Shown: positions 1 to 10,208 of the stretch, piece after piece
Layout of the letters: the number at the start of each line of letters is the position of its first letter
Position numbering within the stretch: position 1 is the first letter of the stretch
NCBI RefSeq assembly: GCF_006542275.1
Contig: NZ_CP041217.1
Coordinates: 1,473,501 to 1,537,500 of the forward strand
DNA: 64,000 bases
Source of the DNA: Saccharibacillus brassicae
Lineage (GTDB): Bacteria > Bacillota > Bacilli > Paenibacillales > Paenibacillaceae
Reading direction: 5' to 3'
Notes under the pieces: generated by a model
What the model was told of the DNA's origin: nothing
The model's database searches: none
The model's input: only the letters and a program-made list of their open reading frames with translations
Made by a program: the position numbers and the translations under genes

Positions 1-708
1 CGGCGAATCGAGCGAAGGAATAAGCGTGATCCGGTGGCGCCGCGCTTCTTCCGCGATCTCCCGGATCTGCGCCCGGGTCAGGTAGCGTTCCGACATCACT
101 TCGGGATGGCGCTCGCTTTCGAACGTAAAGCCTTCATTTTCGGAAAAATGCAGCTGGAGCGTATTGAGCTTCAATTCCGCCATTTCCCCGATTCGCTGCA
201 TGATCCATGCCTGCGGATAAAATTTCCGGCCGATATCGAGATGCAGCGCCCGCTCGCCGACAAGCGGCTCGTCTTCGATCGCGCCGTACTCAAGCTCGCC
301 TCCGCCGGAAGAAAGCAGCTGCCGCACCGTCCGCAGGCCGTGCAGCGCCGCTCTCGCATCCGAAGCCGTCAACGTCACGAAGTCCCCGATATCGAGCCGG
401 TACGCTTCCGGGTGAACGGTGCCGGGCACCGCGCCCAGCTCTATCAGCAGATCGCCGGGCTTCGCTTCGCGGGCGACCCCGATCCGGGCCGGCGCGGCGA
501 ACGCGCCGACTTCGGCGAACTTGCCGCGAAAATCTTCCGCCGCTTCCAGCACGCCGAGCAGCAGCTCCGCTTCGTCTGCCGCGCCGCCGGTGTCCTGCCG
601 GAAAATCATCAGCGACGAACCCGGGCCGGGCCGCCACCGGCCTTCTTCCGTCATCAGGTATCGCCGCGTTCCCGGTACCGTGCCGCTATCGTGGATCTGT
701 GAATTCAT
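1..708 (-). CDS. Beta-N-acetylhexosaminidase, GH20 family (C-terminal part outside window)
   Basis: The frame runs off the left edge; the first 236 residues are visible. Residues ~1-125 look like the small N-terminal alpha/beta domain of GH20 enzymes. From ~150 the barrel begins with GERALHLDIGRKFYP, matching the family's RGxxLDxxRxFxP strand, then MAELKLNTLQLHFSENEG, matching MAxxKLNxLHWHLTDDxG. The catalytic Asp-Glu pair lies beyond the edge, so activity cannot be judged. GH20 enzymes release terminal GlcNAc/GalNAc from chitin, peptidoglycan or glycan fragments. No signal peptide is seen, suggesting a cytoplasmic enzyme (inference). The ATG at 708 is chosen because AGGTG lies about 7 nt upstream. 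It follows the GH13 gene by 84 bp on the same strand and could be cotranscribed. Confidence 0.85.
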   Translation of the reverse strand, partial: MNSQIHDSGTVPGTRRYLMTEEGRWRPGPGSSLMIFRQDTGGAADEAELLLGVLEAAEDFRGKFAEVGAFAAPARIGVAREAKPGDLLIELGAVPGTVHPEAYRLDIGDFVTLTASDARAALHGLRTVRQLLSSGGGELEYGAIEDEPLVGERALHLDIGRKFYPQAWIMQRIGEMAELKLNTLQLHFSENEGFTFESERHPEVMSERYLTRAQIREIAEEARRHRITLIPSLDSP

Positions 709-792
709 CTTCGTTCACCTCTTCGACTGGGGATGGATGTTTCTGTTCCGTTAGTATAGCGCCTGCGAGCAGAAATTTCCAAAAGCGCCCAT

Positions 793-2532
793 CTATCGCG
801 GCAAACGGAAAACGAAATACGCGTACGGGGCGATCTCCGCCCGGCCTGCCGACAGTTGGCTCGCCCGCTGTTCGTCCGAGCAGACGACGCACTCCGCTTC
901 CGCGAGATGCGCCCGCAGCTCGCTTGGCAGTTCGAGTCCGGTCGGCGTTTTGGAAAAGTTGAGCACGACCAGCCAGCGTTCCTGCGCGTCTTCCCGCACG
1001 TAGGCGTAAATATGCTCGTCTTCTTCCAGCACCGGCTCGTACGTGCCGAGCGTCAGCACCGGATGGTCGCGGCGCAGCCGGATCATCTTGCGGTACAAGT
1101 TGAGCACCGACTGCGGATCTTCTTCCTGCTGCCGCACATTGATCTTCGCCTTGTTCGGATTGATCCGCTGCCACGGACGGCCCGCCGTGAATCCGGCGCC
1201 GTCTTCGTCCGTCCACTGCATCGGAGTCCGGCTGTGGTCGCGGTTTTTGCGCAGCACCCGTCCGAGGATCGTCTCCGGGTCTTCGCCGCGTTCTTCGACC
1301 ATCAGCTTGTAATAGGCCAGCGCCTGCTGTTCCTTGATATCGTCGATGGTGTTAAAAAAGTGCGCGTTCGTCATGCCCAGCTCTTCGCCCTGCAGCAGGT
1401 TCGGCGTGCCGCGCAGCGTCATCAGGAACACCGACAGCATCTTGGCCGACTCTTCCCGATGCTCCTTGTCGTCGCCGAGGTACGATACCATCCGCACATG
1501 GTCGTGGTTGCTGAGATACAGGCCGATCCAGGCGTCGGGATGCAGGTCCTTGAGCCATTTGCGCATGATCTGTTTCATATGGCTCAGCTTCCACGGCTTG
1601 GACTGCCACATGTCTTCGGCTTCGTCGCAAATTTTGGACGCTTCGATCATGAGAATCAAATCGAGTTCGCCGCGTTCGGGAAGGGTGAAGTCTTCGACGT
1701 CTTCGAGCTCCACCTGCGACGCTTCTCCCATCGTGAACACCGGATACCGGGAAAATGCTTTGTCGCGCATTTCGCGCAGATATTCGTGGATGCGCGGTCC
1801 GTTTTTGTAAAAAGGTTCGCCGCTGCCCTGAATACGCTGCGTGTCTTCGGTATCGGGGAAGCTCATGTCTTTGGACAGCACGTTCGCCGTATCGACCCGG
1901 AATCCGTCCACGCCTTTTTCCAGCCAAAAGTCCATCGCTTCGCAAATTTCCTGACGCACCTTCGGATTTTCCCAATTCAGGTCCGGCTGATGCCACGCGT
2001 ACGTGTGCAAATAATATTCGCCCGTCTCTTCATGCAGCTTCCAGGACGAACCGCCGAGGAACGACGTCCAGTTGTTCGGCGGGCCGCCGTCTTCGCTCGC
2101 AGGCCGCCAAATGTAATAATCGCGGTACGGATCGTCCCGGCCTTGAAGCGCCTGCTTGAACCACGGATGGTCGCTCGACGTATGGTTCGGCACGATCTCC
2201 ATCACGAGGCGGATGCCCCGTTCATGCAGCAGCGCCAACAATTCGTCGAAATCGTCCAGCGTCCCGTATTCGGGATGGATGCCGCGGTAATCGATCACGT
2301 CGTACCCGTAATCGCGGTTGGGCGAATCGAAGATCGGGGACAGCCAGACGGCGGTGACGCCGAGCTGTTCGATATAGTCGATCTTGTCGATAATGCCGCG
2401 CAGATCGCCGACGCCGTCCCCGTTGCTGTCGTTGAAGCTGCGGACGTAAATTTCGTAGACGATATTTTCTCGCCAGTTCATGTTCGATTGAAGCTGCCTG
2501 GACGTCCGTGACGCCTGTACTTGTTCCGACAT
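793..2532 (-). CDS. Alpha-glucosidase / oligo-1,6-glucosidase, GH13 family
   Basis: A 579-residue cytoplasmic GH13 enzyme that hydrolyses terminal alpha-glucosidic bonds in malto- or isomalto-oligosaccharides. All four conserved regions are visible: region I EIVPNHTSSDHPWF, region II GFRVDTANV with the Asp nucleophile, region III MGEAS with the Glu acid/base, and region IV LSNHDHVR with the transition-state Asp. The motif QPDLNWENPKVR is typical of the oligo-1,6-glucosidase/alpha-glucosidase subfamily, and the length fits it. The ATG at 2532 is preferred because GGAGG lies 6 nt upstream; a longer frame to 2616 lacks a ribosome binding site. It is followed by the GH20 gene. The exact linkage specificity cannot be read from sequence, so no gene symbol is given. 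Confidence 0.93.
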   Translation of the reverse strand: MSEQVQASRTSRQLQSNMNWRENIVYEIYVRSFNDSNGDGVGDLRGIIDKIDYIEQLGVTAVWLSPIFDSPNRDYGYDVIDYRGIHPEYGTLDDFDELLALLHERGIRLVMEIVPNHTSSDHPWFKQALQGRDDPYRDYYIWRPASEDGGPPNNWTSFLGGSSWKLHEETGEYYLHTYAWHQPDLNWENPKVRQEICEAMDFWLEKGVDGFRVDTANVLSKDMSFPDTEDTQRIQGSGEPFYKNGPRIHEYLREMRDKAFSRYPVFTMGEASQVELEDVEDFTLPERGELDLILMIEASKICDEAEDMWQSKPWKLSHMKQIMRKWLKDLHPDAWIGLYLSNHDHVRMVSYLGDDKEHREESAKMLSVFLMTLRGTPNLLQGEELGMTNAHFFNTIDDIKEQQALAYYKLMVEERGEDPETILGRVLRKNRDHSRTPMQWTDEDGAGFTAGRPWQRINPNKAKINVRQQEEDPQSVLNLYRKMIRLRRDHPVLTLGTYEPVLEEDEHIYAYVREDAQERWLVVLNFSKTPTGLELPSELRAHLAEAECVVCSDEQRASQLSAGRAEIAPYAYFVFRLPR

Positions 2533-2830
2533 CTTGTTCCTCCTCCAAAAAAAGCCGTGTTTGGCCGTCTGCCGGCTGCCTACGCTTTTGCCGACTGTAT
2601 ACGTCTTATTACCCATAAAAACGTAAGCTGCTATGGAATAAGAATCGAGACGGACTCATCCGTCCTGTGTAAGCAAGTCGGCAAAAGGGGCGGAAGCCGC
2701 AACAAACATGTATCAAATTCGAAAGAAATCGGCTAAGCTATTCGTACCTTGACAGCTCTATATAAGGGTTCGGGATCGGTACGTCGCAAAAGTAAATCAA
2801 TCCGGCTTTCGAGAGGGGCTCAAGACCCGT

Positions 2831-5800
2831 ATGAACAGAAAGAATCAACGCTCTCTTTTTTACCGATTAACGAACGTGGCACTGGCCTTCCTGCTGCTCT
2901 TCACTTCAAGCATCTGGATGGCGGGAACGGCTTCGGCTGCGTCCTCATGGACGGCGGTCACTTCCGATACGACCGTTCCGATCTACAAGATCCATTACGG
3001 CAACGGCTTGTGGGTGGCTTCGGCCGAGAACGGAAAAGTGCTCACCTCGCCCGACGGCTCGTCGTGGACGCAGCGGACCGTGGACGCGGGTTATACGGGC
3101 TCGTTCCTGAACGTGACGTATGGAGGAGGACAGTGGGTCCTCGTCGGCAATACAGGCACCGTGTATACGTCCGGCGACGCGGTCAATTGGACGAATCGCA
3201 GCATCAACACGTCCGACAATTTGAGTGCGATCGTGTACGGCAATTCCACCTACGTGATCGCGGCCAATCTCGGCAGCGTCTACGTTTCTGCGGACGCGAT
3301 CACCTGGAGCAAGGTGCCGGCTGGCTCGGCTGATCTGCTCGCGATCGCTTACGGCAGCGGTTCTTTCGTCGCTGCGGGCAGTGACGGGAACGCTTACCGT
3401 TCCTCCGACGGAATCAGTTGGGCAAACAGAGGCCCCGCAGCGGGCGGCAGTCCGATTTATAGCGTGAAATTTCTGAACGGATTGTTCTATGCGACGTCGG
3501 ACGGGAAAATATCGGTGTCCGCGAACGGTTCAAGCTGGAACAGCTCCACGCTCTTCGACGCCAACGGCGAACCTATTTACGACGTTACTTACAGCGGCGG
3601 CAAGTATGTCGCGGTCGGAGGCGGAACGGTTTCGACCGGCCTGATTTACGTTTCGGCCAACGGTACTTTCTGGACTACGGAAGTCGGCAATACGAATCAA
3701 ACGTTATACGGCGCAGCCGCGAACGGCAGCCTGTTCGCCGTCGCCGGAGAGTCGGGAACGATACGAACGCAGACAATCTCCCTCTCCAGCGATTCCTCGC
3801 TGAATACTCTTGCGATCAGCCCCGGCACGTTATCCCCCGCTTTTGCCGCCGGAACGACCGGCTATAAGGCAGACGTCGTGTACGGTACGACGAGCGTGAA
3901 CCTTACCCCTACGGTCAATCAGGCCAATGCCACCGTCCAGATCAACGGTACGAACGCGACCAGCGGCAGCGGCAGGAACGTGCCGCTTGCGGTAGGCGAC
4001 AATCCGATTCCCGTCGCCGTCACGGCGCAGGACGGATCGACCACGACCTATACGGTCACCGTTAAGCGGGCCGCGCCGAGCACCAATGCCAATCTGGCCA
4101 ATTTGGTACTGAGCCAGGGCACGCTGTCCCCTTCTTTTGATCCCGCGACAACCCGCTACGACGTCGGCGCAGCCAACAGCGTTACCAGCCTTACGGTCAC
4201 GCCGACGCTTGCCGGCAGCAGTGCAAGCGTCCTCGTGAACGGCGCCGCGACAACGAGCGGCAGCCCTTCGGGCGCCATCGCGCTGGCGGTGGGCAGCAAC
4301 GAGATCAGGGTCGTCGTAACCGCCGAGGACGGCATGACCGCCAAAACGTATACCGTTTACGTCACGCGGGCCGCGCCGCCGAGCAGCAATGCCTTCTTGG
4401 CCAACCTTGCGCTGAGCCAGGGCAGCCTGTCTCCTCTGTTCGCTTCCGGGACGACCGGTTACTCGGCCAACGTGCCCAACTCCGTTGCGAGCCTGACCGT
4501 AACGCCGACCGTGTCCAACGCCAATGCTTCCGTCTCCGTGAACGGCGTGGCGGTCACGAGCGGCAATGCTTCGGGCAGCATCGCGCTAAACGTAGGCACG
4601 AACGAGATCAAGACCGTCGTAACCGCCCAGGACGGCACCACCACCCAGACGTACACGGTCAATGTCACGCGGGCGCAAGTGCCAAGTGCGAATGCCGATT
4701 TGAGCGCGTTGGCGTTAAGCAGCGGCACGCTGTCCCCCGCGTTCGCCTCTGACAAGACCGGTTATATCGCAAGCGTATCGAACGCGACGACGAGCCTGAC
4801 CGTCACTCCGACGCTTGCGGATGCCAGAGCCAGCGTCACCGTGAACGACAGCCCCGTCTCAAGCGGCAGCGCTTCCGGCGCGATCGTGTTGTCGGTAGGA
4901 ACGAACCGGATTACGGTGAAGGTTACCGCCCAGGACGGGACTTCCCAAAGCTATACGGTTACCGTCACCCGGGCCGCGAACGGCAACACCAACTTGCGCG
5001 CGCTGTCGTTGAGCAGCGGTACGCTCTCTCCTTCGTTCAATTCCGCTACGATGGAATATACCGTCGCGGCTACCGCGGAAGCTGCGACCCTGACCGTGAC
5101 AGCGACGACCGCCGACACGACGGCAAGCGTTGCAGTGAACGGGGTCGGCGCCTTGAGCGGCAGCGCTTCGCACCCGATTCCGACGGCTCCCGGCGCAAAC
5201 GAGATCTCCGTGGATGTCACCGCGCAGAACGGGGCGAGCAAAAGGTATACGATTACCGTGACCCGGCCCGCAAGCAGCAACAACGACTTGGGCGCCTTGT
5301 CGTTGAGCTCGGGCACGCTGTCTCCGGCTTTCGCCGCGGGAACGCGAGTCTACAACGCCGACGTATCGAATGCGACGACGAGCCTGACGGTCACCCCGAC
5401 GGCGGCCGATGCCAACGCCAGCTTGGCGGTTAACGAAGTGTTCGTCGCACAAGGCAAAGCTTCGGACGCGATTCCTTTGAACACGGGCTTTAACCTCATT
5501 ACGGTGAAGGTTACCGCGGAAAACGGAACGTCCAGAGAATATACCGTACGCGTGATGCGGGCCACGAGCGGCAACAACGACTTGGGCGATTTGTCGTTGA
5601 GCTCGGGCACGCTGTCTCCGGCGTTCGCCGCGGGAACGACGAATTATGCCGCCGACGTATCGAATGCGACGACGAGCCTGACCGTCACCCCGACGACGGC
5701 CGACTCCACGGCCAGCGTCAAGGTTAACAACGCGCCGGTCACAAGCGGCAATGCTTCCGGCGCGATTGCGTTGGCGGTCGGACGAAACGACATCGAGACG

Positions 5801-8089
5801 GTCGTGACCGCCCAGAACGGAACGACCCGGACGTACACGATCACGGTCACGCGCAGCGAAATCAGCGACGCGGATTCCGTCAGTGACGCTTACGCCAAGC
5901 TGGAAGTGGGCTATGCGCCCGGCGACGGCCCGGCTGCCGTCACACAGGATCTGACGCTGCCTTCGACGGGAACCAACGGGACGACCGTCAACTGGACCAG
6001 CAGTCTTCCGGGCTTCATTCAAGCGGACGGCACGGTGACGCGGCCGTCTTATCCGAACACGGATACCTCCGTCGTGCTTAACGCCTTGATTCAGAAAAAT
6101 GCCCAGCTGTCGATCAAAACGTTTACGGTCGTGGTCAAAGCGATCCCGATCACCGATCTTCAAGCGGTGCAGACCGACCGCGATTCGCTGCAAGTCGGAT
6201 ACGCGCCCGGCGACGACGCTTCTTCCGTCACACAGAACGTGACGCTGCCGACATCGGGTCCGAACGGCACGACCCTCTCCTGGACTTCCGACACACCGCT
6301 GACGATCGACGCCAGCGGCACCGTGACGCGGAGTTCGTTCGACGGCGGAGACCGCACGGTGAAATTGACGGCCACAATCGTTCTCGGCAGCGAATCGGCG
6401 ATCCGCACGTTCGACGTGACGGTAAAAGCGATTCCGGCTTCGTCGGCCGCCGAACTTCGGTCTTTGGCCGTGGACGGCCAAACGATAACGCCGGCGTTCG
6501 ATCGCGCCGTACGCGATTATTCGCTCGCCGTGCCGTACGACACAAGCCGCGTGACCGTGACCGCTTCGGTCTACGACGCAGGCGCTTCCTTGACCGTTCA
6601 GGGACTCCCGGCCGCGAATGGCACGTCATCCGCTCCCGTGGAACTCGCGGTCGGCGTAAACGTCATTGCGGTCAAAGTGACCGCCCAGGACGGCATGACG
6701 CAGGAAGTCTACACGATCCGCACAAATCGCGCCGCCGCTCCGAACCCGGGCGGAGGCCAGAACGGCGGATCGGCCGATCCGGTGAACGACGGCGGCATCC
6801 CGTCGCCGTCCGTGCCGACTCCGGCGAATCCGCCCGCCCCGTCCCCGAACGGCTTCGAGATCCGGATCAACGGACGTGTAGTCGAGCAGATCGCGACCGG
6901 CACGCTGAAGCAAGGCAACGGACAAACGGCGTTCAACGCCGCTATCGATACGGCCCGGCTCTCCTCGCTGCTGGCTGGCGAAGGCCCCGATCCGCTGATT
7001 CTCGTGCCGGTAACGGCTCAGGCCGACATCGTCACGACGCAGCTGAGCGGAGAAGCACTCCGCCTGCTGCAAGCTCGCGGCGCGACGCTGCGTATCGAGA
7101 GCCCGCTCGGCAGCTATACCCTGCCGGCTGCGGAACTGTCCCTTGCCCAGCTTGACGGCTCCGCACGCGGCAGCGCCGATCCGGCCCAAGTTGAAGTCCG
7201 AATTACGATAGAACGCAGCGCGGCCGGCACGATCGCCGCCCTCAACGCGCGTGCCGCAGCCGAAGGCTTCGTCGTCGTCGCGCCTCCGGTCACGTTCAAG
7301 GTCGATGCCTCCTACGCGGGGCAGACGACCGAATGGAAGACGTTCCCGAATTACGTGCAGCGCGAGCTGCCGATTCCGGCCGGTTCCGATCCGGGCCGCA
7401 TTACGACGGCCGTCGTGATCGAAGCGGACGGCAGCCTGCGCCACGTGCCGACTTCGATCACGCGCAATAATGAAGTCTACGCGGCCGAAATCAACAGCTT
7501 GACCAACAGCGATTACGCGCTGATCTGGAGTCCTCGCACCTTCGTCGACGCGGCGGGCCTCTGGTCGCAAAGCGCCGTTGCGGATATGGCTTCGCGCCAG
7601 ATCCTGAACGGCATCGACAAAGACCGCTTCAATCCGGCGGGGAGCGTCACTCGGGCCGAATTCGCCGCCGTGCTCGTCCGGGCGCTGGGCCTGGCCGACA
7701 ACGGATCGACGGCCGGCTTCACCGACGTCTCCTCCGGCGACTGGTACGCCGGAGCCGTCGGCAAAGCCGCCGAATACGGCTTGATCGACGGGTACGCGGA
7801 CGGCACGTTCCGCCCGCTGTCCACGATCTCGCGCCAGGAAGCGTTCGCGATTCTGGCTCGCGCGATGCAAATCGCCAAGCCGGCTTCTTCGGCCGGCGGC
7901 ACTTCGCTCGAAGCTTACAGCGATGCCGACCGGGTCGGCCGCTGGGCGCTGGAGTCCGTGCGCAACGTATTGTCCGCGGGACTCGTCCAGGGCAGCGGCG
8001 GCAAGCTTAACCCGGCCGCCACGATGAGCCGGGCCGAGACGGCGGCGCTCGCGCAGCGCCTGCTTCGACAGGCGGACTTGATCGATTGA
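2831..8089 (+). CDS. Giant secreted surface protein: propeller-like head, eight cadherin-like repeats, three SLH anchors
   Basis: 1752 residues. An N-terminal signal peptide (hydrophobic FLLLFTSSIWMAG, likely cleavage after TASA) is followed by a region (~36-315) of repeated GNGLWVASAENGKVLTSPDG-like blades resembling a beta-propeller. Seven cadherin-like beta-sandwich repeats (PF12733 type; xLSxGTLSPxFxxxTxxY ... YTVTVTRA) start near residues 318, 416, 515, 616, 716, 814 and 913. Two Ig-like repeats (YAPGDxxxxVTQ ... WTSD) follow at ~1009 and ~1107, and an eighth cadherin-like repeat at ~1202. A Pro/Gly linker (~1301-1340) leads to an unassigned domain and three SLH motifs from ~1570, ~1630 and ~1695 (TRAEF, SRQEAF, SRAET), which bind pyruvylated wall polymer. 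The protein is therefore a long wall-anchored stalk. The head's ligand is unknown. GAGAGGGG precedes the ATG. A strong terminator follows. Confidence 0.93.
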   Translation: MNRKNQRSLFYRLTNVALAFLLLFTSSIWMAGTASAASSWTAVTSDTTVPIYKIHYGNGLWVASAENGKVLTSPDGSSWTQRTVDAGYTGSFLNVTYGGGQWVLVGNTGTVYTSGDAVNWTNRSINTSDNLSAIVYGNSTYVIAANLGSVYVSADAITWSKVPAGSADLLAIAYGSGSFVAAGSDGNAYRSSDGISWANRGPAAGGSPIYSVKFLNGLFYATSDGKISVSANGSSWNSSTLFDANGEPIYDVTYSGGKYVAVGGGTVSTGLIYVSANGTFWTTEVGNTNQTLYGAAANGSLFAVAGESGTIRTQTISLSSDSSLNTLAISPGTLSPAFAAGTTGYKADVVYGTTSVNLTPTVNQANATVQINGTNATSGSGRNVPLAVGDNPIPVAVTAQDGSTTTYTVTVKRAAPSTNANLANLVLSQGTLSPSFDPATTRYDVGAANSVTSLTVTPTLAGSSASVLVNGAATTSGSPSGAIALAVGSNEIRVVVTAEDGMTAKTYTVYVTRAAPPSSNAFLANLALSQGSLSPLFASGTTGYSANVPNSVASLTVTPTVSNANASVSVNGVAVTSGNASGSIALNVGTNEIKTVVTAQDGTTTQTYTVNVTRAQVPSANADLSALALSSGTLSPAFASDKTGYIASVSNATTSLTVTPTLADARASVTVNDSPVSSGSASGAIVLSVGTNRITVKVTAQDGTSQSYTVTVTRAANGNTNLRALSLSSGTLSPSFNSATMEYTVAATAEAATLTVTATTADTTASVAVNGVGALSGSASHPIPTAPGANEISVDVTAQNGASKRYTITVTRPASSNNDLGALSLSSGTLSPAFAAGTRVYNADVSNATTSLTVTPTAADANASLAVNEVFVAQGKASDAIPLNTGFNLITVKVTAENGTSREYTVRVMRATSGNNDLGDLSLSSGTLSPAFAAGTTNYAADVSNATTSLTVTPTTADSTASVKVNNAPVTSGNASGAIALAVGRNDIETVVTAQNGTTRTYTITVTRSEISDADSVSDAYAKLEVGYAPGDGPAAVTQDLTLPSTGTNGTTVNWTSSLPGFIQADGTVTRPSYPNTDTSVVLNALIQKNAQLSIKTFTVVVKAIPITDLQAVQTDRDSLQVGYAPGDDASSVTQNVTLPTSGPNGTTLSWTSDTPLTIDASGTVTRSSFDGGDRTVKLTATIVLGSESAIRTFDVTVKAIPASSAAELRSLAVDGQTITPAFDRAVRDYSLAVPYDTSRVTVTASVYDAGASLTVQGLPAANGTSSAPVELAVGVNVIAVKVTAQDGMTQEVYTIRTNRAAAPNPGGGQNGGSADPVNDGGIPSPSVPTPANPPAPSPNGFEIRINGRVVEQIATGTLKQGNGQTAFNAAIDTARLSSLLAGEGPDPLILVPVTAQADIVTTQLSGEALRLLQARGATLRIESPLGSYTLPAAELSLAQLDGSARGSADPAQVEVRITIERSAAGTIAALNARAAAEGFVVVAPPVTFKVDASYAGQTTEWKTFPNYVQRELPIPAGSDPGRITTAVVIEADGSLRHVPTSITRNNEVYAAEINSLTNSDYALIWSPRTFVDAAGLWSQSAVADMASRQILNGIDKDRFNPAGSVTRAEFAAVLVRALGLADNGSTAGFTDVSSGDWYAGAVGKAAEYGLIDGYADGTFRPLSTISRQEAFAILARAMQIAKPASSAGGTSLEAYSDADRVGRWALESVRNVLSAGLVQGSGGKLNPAATMSRAETAALAQRLLRQADLID

Positions 8090-8189
8090 ATGGATGCTTG
8101 GTTGAATGATTAGTCGAACGATTGAACGTTGAGCAATTGAATGTTTGAACGATCAGGCGGCCGGAGGCACGCTCCCCGGTTAAATCCCC

Positions 8190-8229
8190 AAAAAAAGCTT
8201 CCGGTCCCCAGGGACCGGAAGCTTTTTTG
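8190..8229. terminator. Bidirectional rho-independent terminator
   Basis: AAAAAAGCTTCCGGTCCCC and its complement form a ~16-bp stem followed by TTTTTT on plus and AAAAAA (T-run on minus). It ends the SLH gene on plus and the SulP gene on minus, which converge here. Confidence 0.93.
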
Positions 8230-8299
8230 ACGTTAGGGGAACGGCGACGGCGGCTCAATCGTCCCGGCCGCTCAGAGGGCTGAACGCGGCAGCGCGCGT

Positions 8300-10039
8300 T
8301 CAGCAAGCATTCCCTTCCCCGGACACGCCTTGTCCGGCGCACTTGAGCAGGTCCGCCGCGCAGCCGTCGCAGCGCTCCGCGTGCGCCCGACGCGCAAGCG
8401 CCGCGTCGATCGCTGCGCCGGTGCGGGCGAACTCGTTCTCTTCGCCAAGCTCTGCGAGCAGGCCCGTGCGCGCAAGCAGCTGCCGCGGACCGGGCCGCAG
8501 CCCGGCGAGCATCAGCGTGCCGCCCGACGCGCGGACGCTCTTGAGCAGGCCGTGCAGCGCCGCCTCGCCAGAGGCGTCGATCAGCGGCACGCCGCCCATG
8601 CGCAGCAGCAGCGTGCCGGTTAGATCGCGGGACGCCGCGAAAGCCGGCGTGCCGAACGGATCGCGCACGCCGAAGAACAGCGCGCCCCGCAGGCTGAATA
8701 CGCTCAGCTGCGGGCAGCTTCGATCCGCGTCTGCCGGGTCGGCTTGGACTTTGCCGCGGACGCCGTCGTCGTCGCCGGGCAGCACCCGGTCGAGCCGCTG
8801 CTCGCCGGCCATGTTCTTGACGAACAGCAGCACGGCCAGCGCCAGGCCGACTCCGACAGCCGTCGTCAGCGTCGCGAACACCGTCAGCAGGAACGTGACG
8901 ACGAGCACGAGCGAATCGCCGCTGCGCAGCCGAAGCAGCTTGGCGAACGCCCGGCGTTCGCTCATGTTCCAGGCGACGACCATGAGGATCGGCGCCATCG
9001 CGGCAAGCGGGATCGCCGAGGCGTACGGCGCGAGCAGCACCAGCACGAGCAGCACGACGAGGCCGTGCACGATGCCCGACAGCGGCGACGCCGCGCCGCT
9101 CTTGATGTTCGTCGCGGTGCGGGCGATAGCGCCTGTCGCCGGAATGCCTCCGAACAGCGGCACCGCCATGTTCGCGATGCCCTGCCCGATCAGTTCGCGG
9201 CGGCTGTCATGCTTCGAGCCGCCCATCCCGTCCGCGACGACCGCGGAGAGCAGCGATTCGACGCCGCCCAGCAGCGCGATCACGATCGCGGGCCCGATCA
9301 TCAGCTTCAGCGTATCCCCCGACAAGTCGGGCACGCGAAAAGACGGCAGCGAAGCCGGAATCTCGCCGTAAGCCGAACCGATCGTCGCGACCCGCCCGTC
9401 CAGCAGCAGAACGGCGACGAACGTGGACAGAATCAGGCCGACGAGAGACGGCGGCACTTTCGGCAGCAGCCGCGGCATCAGCAGCAGCGATCCCAGACAG
9501 ACACCCGCCACGACGATCGCGTATCCGTTCAGCGTGCCGGCGTGCAGCGCAAGTTCCCGCATGTTGAGCAGAAAGCTCTCGTGACGCTCCAGTCCGGTCA
9601 GGCCGAGAAAATTGCCGATCTGCCCGGCAAAGATCGTAACGGCGATCCCCGCCGTGAATCCGACCGTGACCGGACGCGGCATATACGCGATCAGCGTGCC
9701 GAGCCTGAACACGCCCATCAGCACCAGCAGGACACCGGCCATGAATCCCGCCGCCAGCAGCTTGTCATAGCCGTACTGCAGCACGATCGCGAGCAGGATC
9801 GGGATAAAAGCACCCGTCGGCCCGCCGATCTGAAACTTCGAACCGCCCAGCAGGGAGATCAGGATTCCCGCTATGATCGTCGTATAGATGCCGGTCTCCG
9901 GCTTGACCCCCGAAGCGATCGCGAACGCCATCCCGAGCGGAATCGCGATGATCCCGACGATGCAGCCCGCGATCAGATCGCGCTTCAACTCGCTTTTTCC
10001 GTACCCTTCGAACCTGCCCCACCCTTTGATTCTGCCCAT
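8300..10039 (-). CDS. SulP family inorganic anion transporter with STAS domain
   Basis: 579-residue integral membrane protein. Residues ~20-410 form the multi-span transport core, beginning with DLIAGCIVGIIAIPLGMAFAIASGV, the SulP signature region, and GGPTGAFIPI further on. A C-terminal STAS domain spans ~440-555, with the LLRMGGVPLIDASGEAAL stretch. The family (SLC26/SulP) moves sulfate, bicarbonate or other anions; the substrate cannot be assigned here. The C-terminal tail ends with Cys-rich CDGCAADLLKCAGQGV..C, which is unusual and might bind metal or form disulfides (inference). The ATG is preceded by AGAAGG. No sulfate assimilation genes are adjacent, so housekeeping sulfate uptake is not supported by context; bicarbonate or general anion exchange is equally possible. 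Confidence 0.92.
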   Translation of the reverse strand: MGRIKGWGRFEGYGKSELKRDLIAGCIVGIIAIPLGMAFAIASGVKPETGIYTTIIAGILISLLGGSKFQIGGPTGAFIPILLAIVLQYGYDKLLAAGFMAGVLLVLMGVFRLGTLIAYMPRPVTVGFTAGIAVTIFAGQIGNFLGLTGLERHESFLLNMRELALHAGTLNGYAIVVAGVCLGSLLLMPRLLPKVPPSLVGLILSTFVAVLLLDGRVATIGSAYGEIPASLPSFRVPDLSGDTLKLMIGPAIVIALLGGVESLLSAVVADGMGGSKHDSRRELIGQGIANMAVPLFGGIPATGAIARTATNIKSGAASPLSGIVHGLVVLLVLVLLAPYASAIPLAAMAPILMVVAWNMSERRAFAKLLRLRSGDSLVLVVTFLLTVFATLTTAVGVGLALAVLLFVKNMAGEQRLDRVLPGDDDGVRGKVQADPADADRSCPQLSVFSLRGALFFGVRDPFGTPAFAASRDLTGTLLLRMGGVPLIDASGEAALHGLLKSVRASGGTLMLAGLRPGPRQLLARTGLLAELGEENEFARTGAAIDAALARRAHAERCDGCAADLLKCAGQGVSGEGNAC

Positions 10040-10208
10040 TGCGCCGACCTTCTTTTCGTTTTTTTTTGCAAAACCGCCATTCTTTAACGTACCACGCTGG
10101 CAGCCGAAAAAATGTGAGAAAGATCAACTCCGGACGAATCGGCATACCGCCCAGCCTCAAACGCCGCTTTCCAGCCTGTTCACGTTTTTTTGACCGCTGT
10201 AACGCGCT

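Noticed and set aside
2751-2766. TTGACA and TATATAAG before the SLH gene as a promoter
   Set aside because: The two elements are almost adjacent and cannot form a -35/-10 pair; no partner at proper spacing was found.
4859-6481. 540-codon minus-strand frame inside the SLH gene
   Set aside because: It is antisense to a clear coding sequence with repeated domains; GC-rich codon bias opens the opposite frame. Other long frames opposite glgP, bglP, sulP and ykoD were discarded for the same reason.
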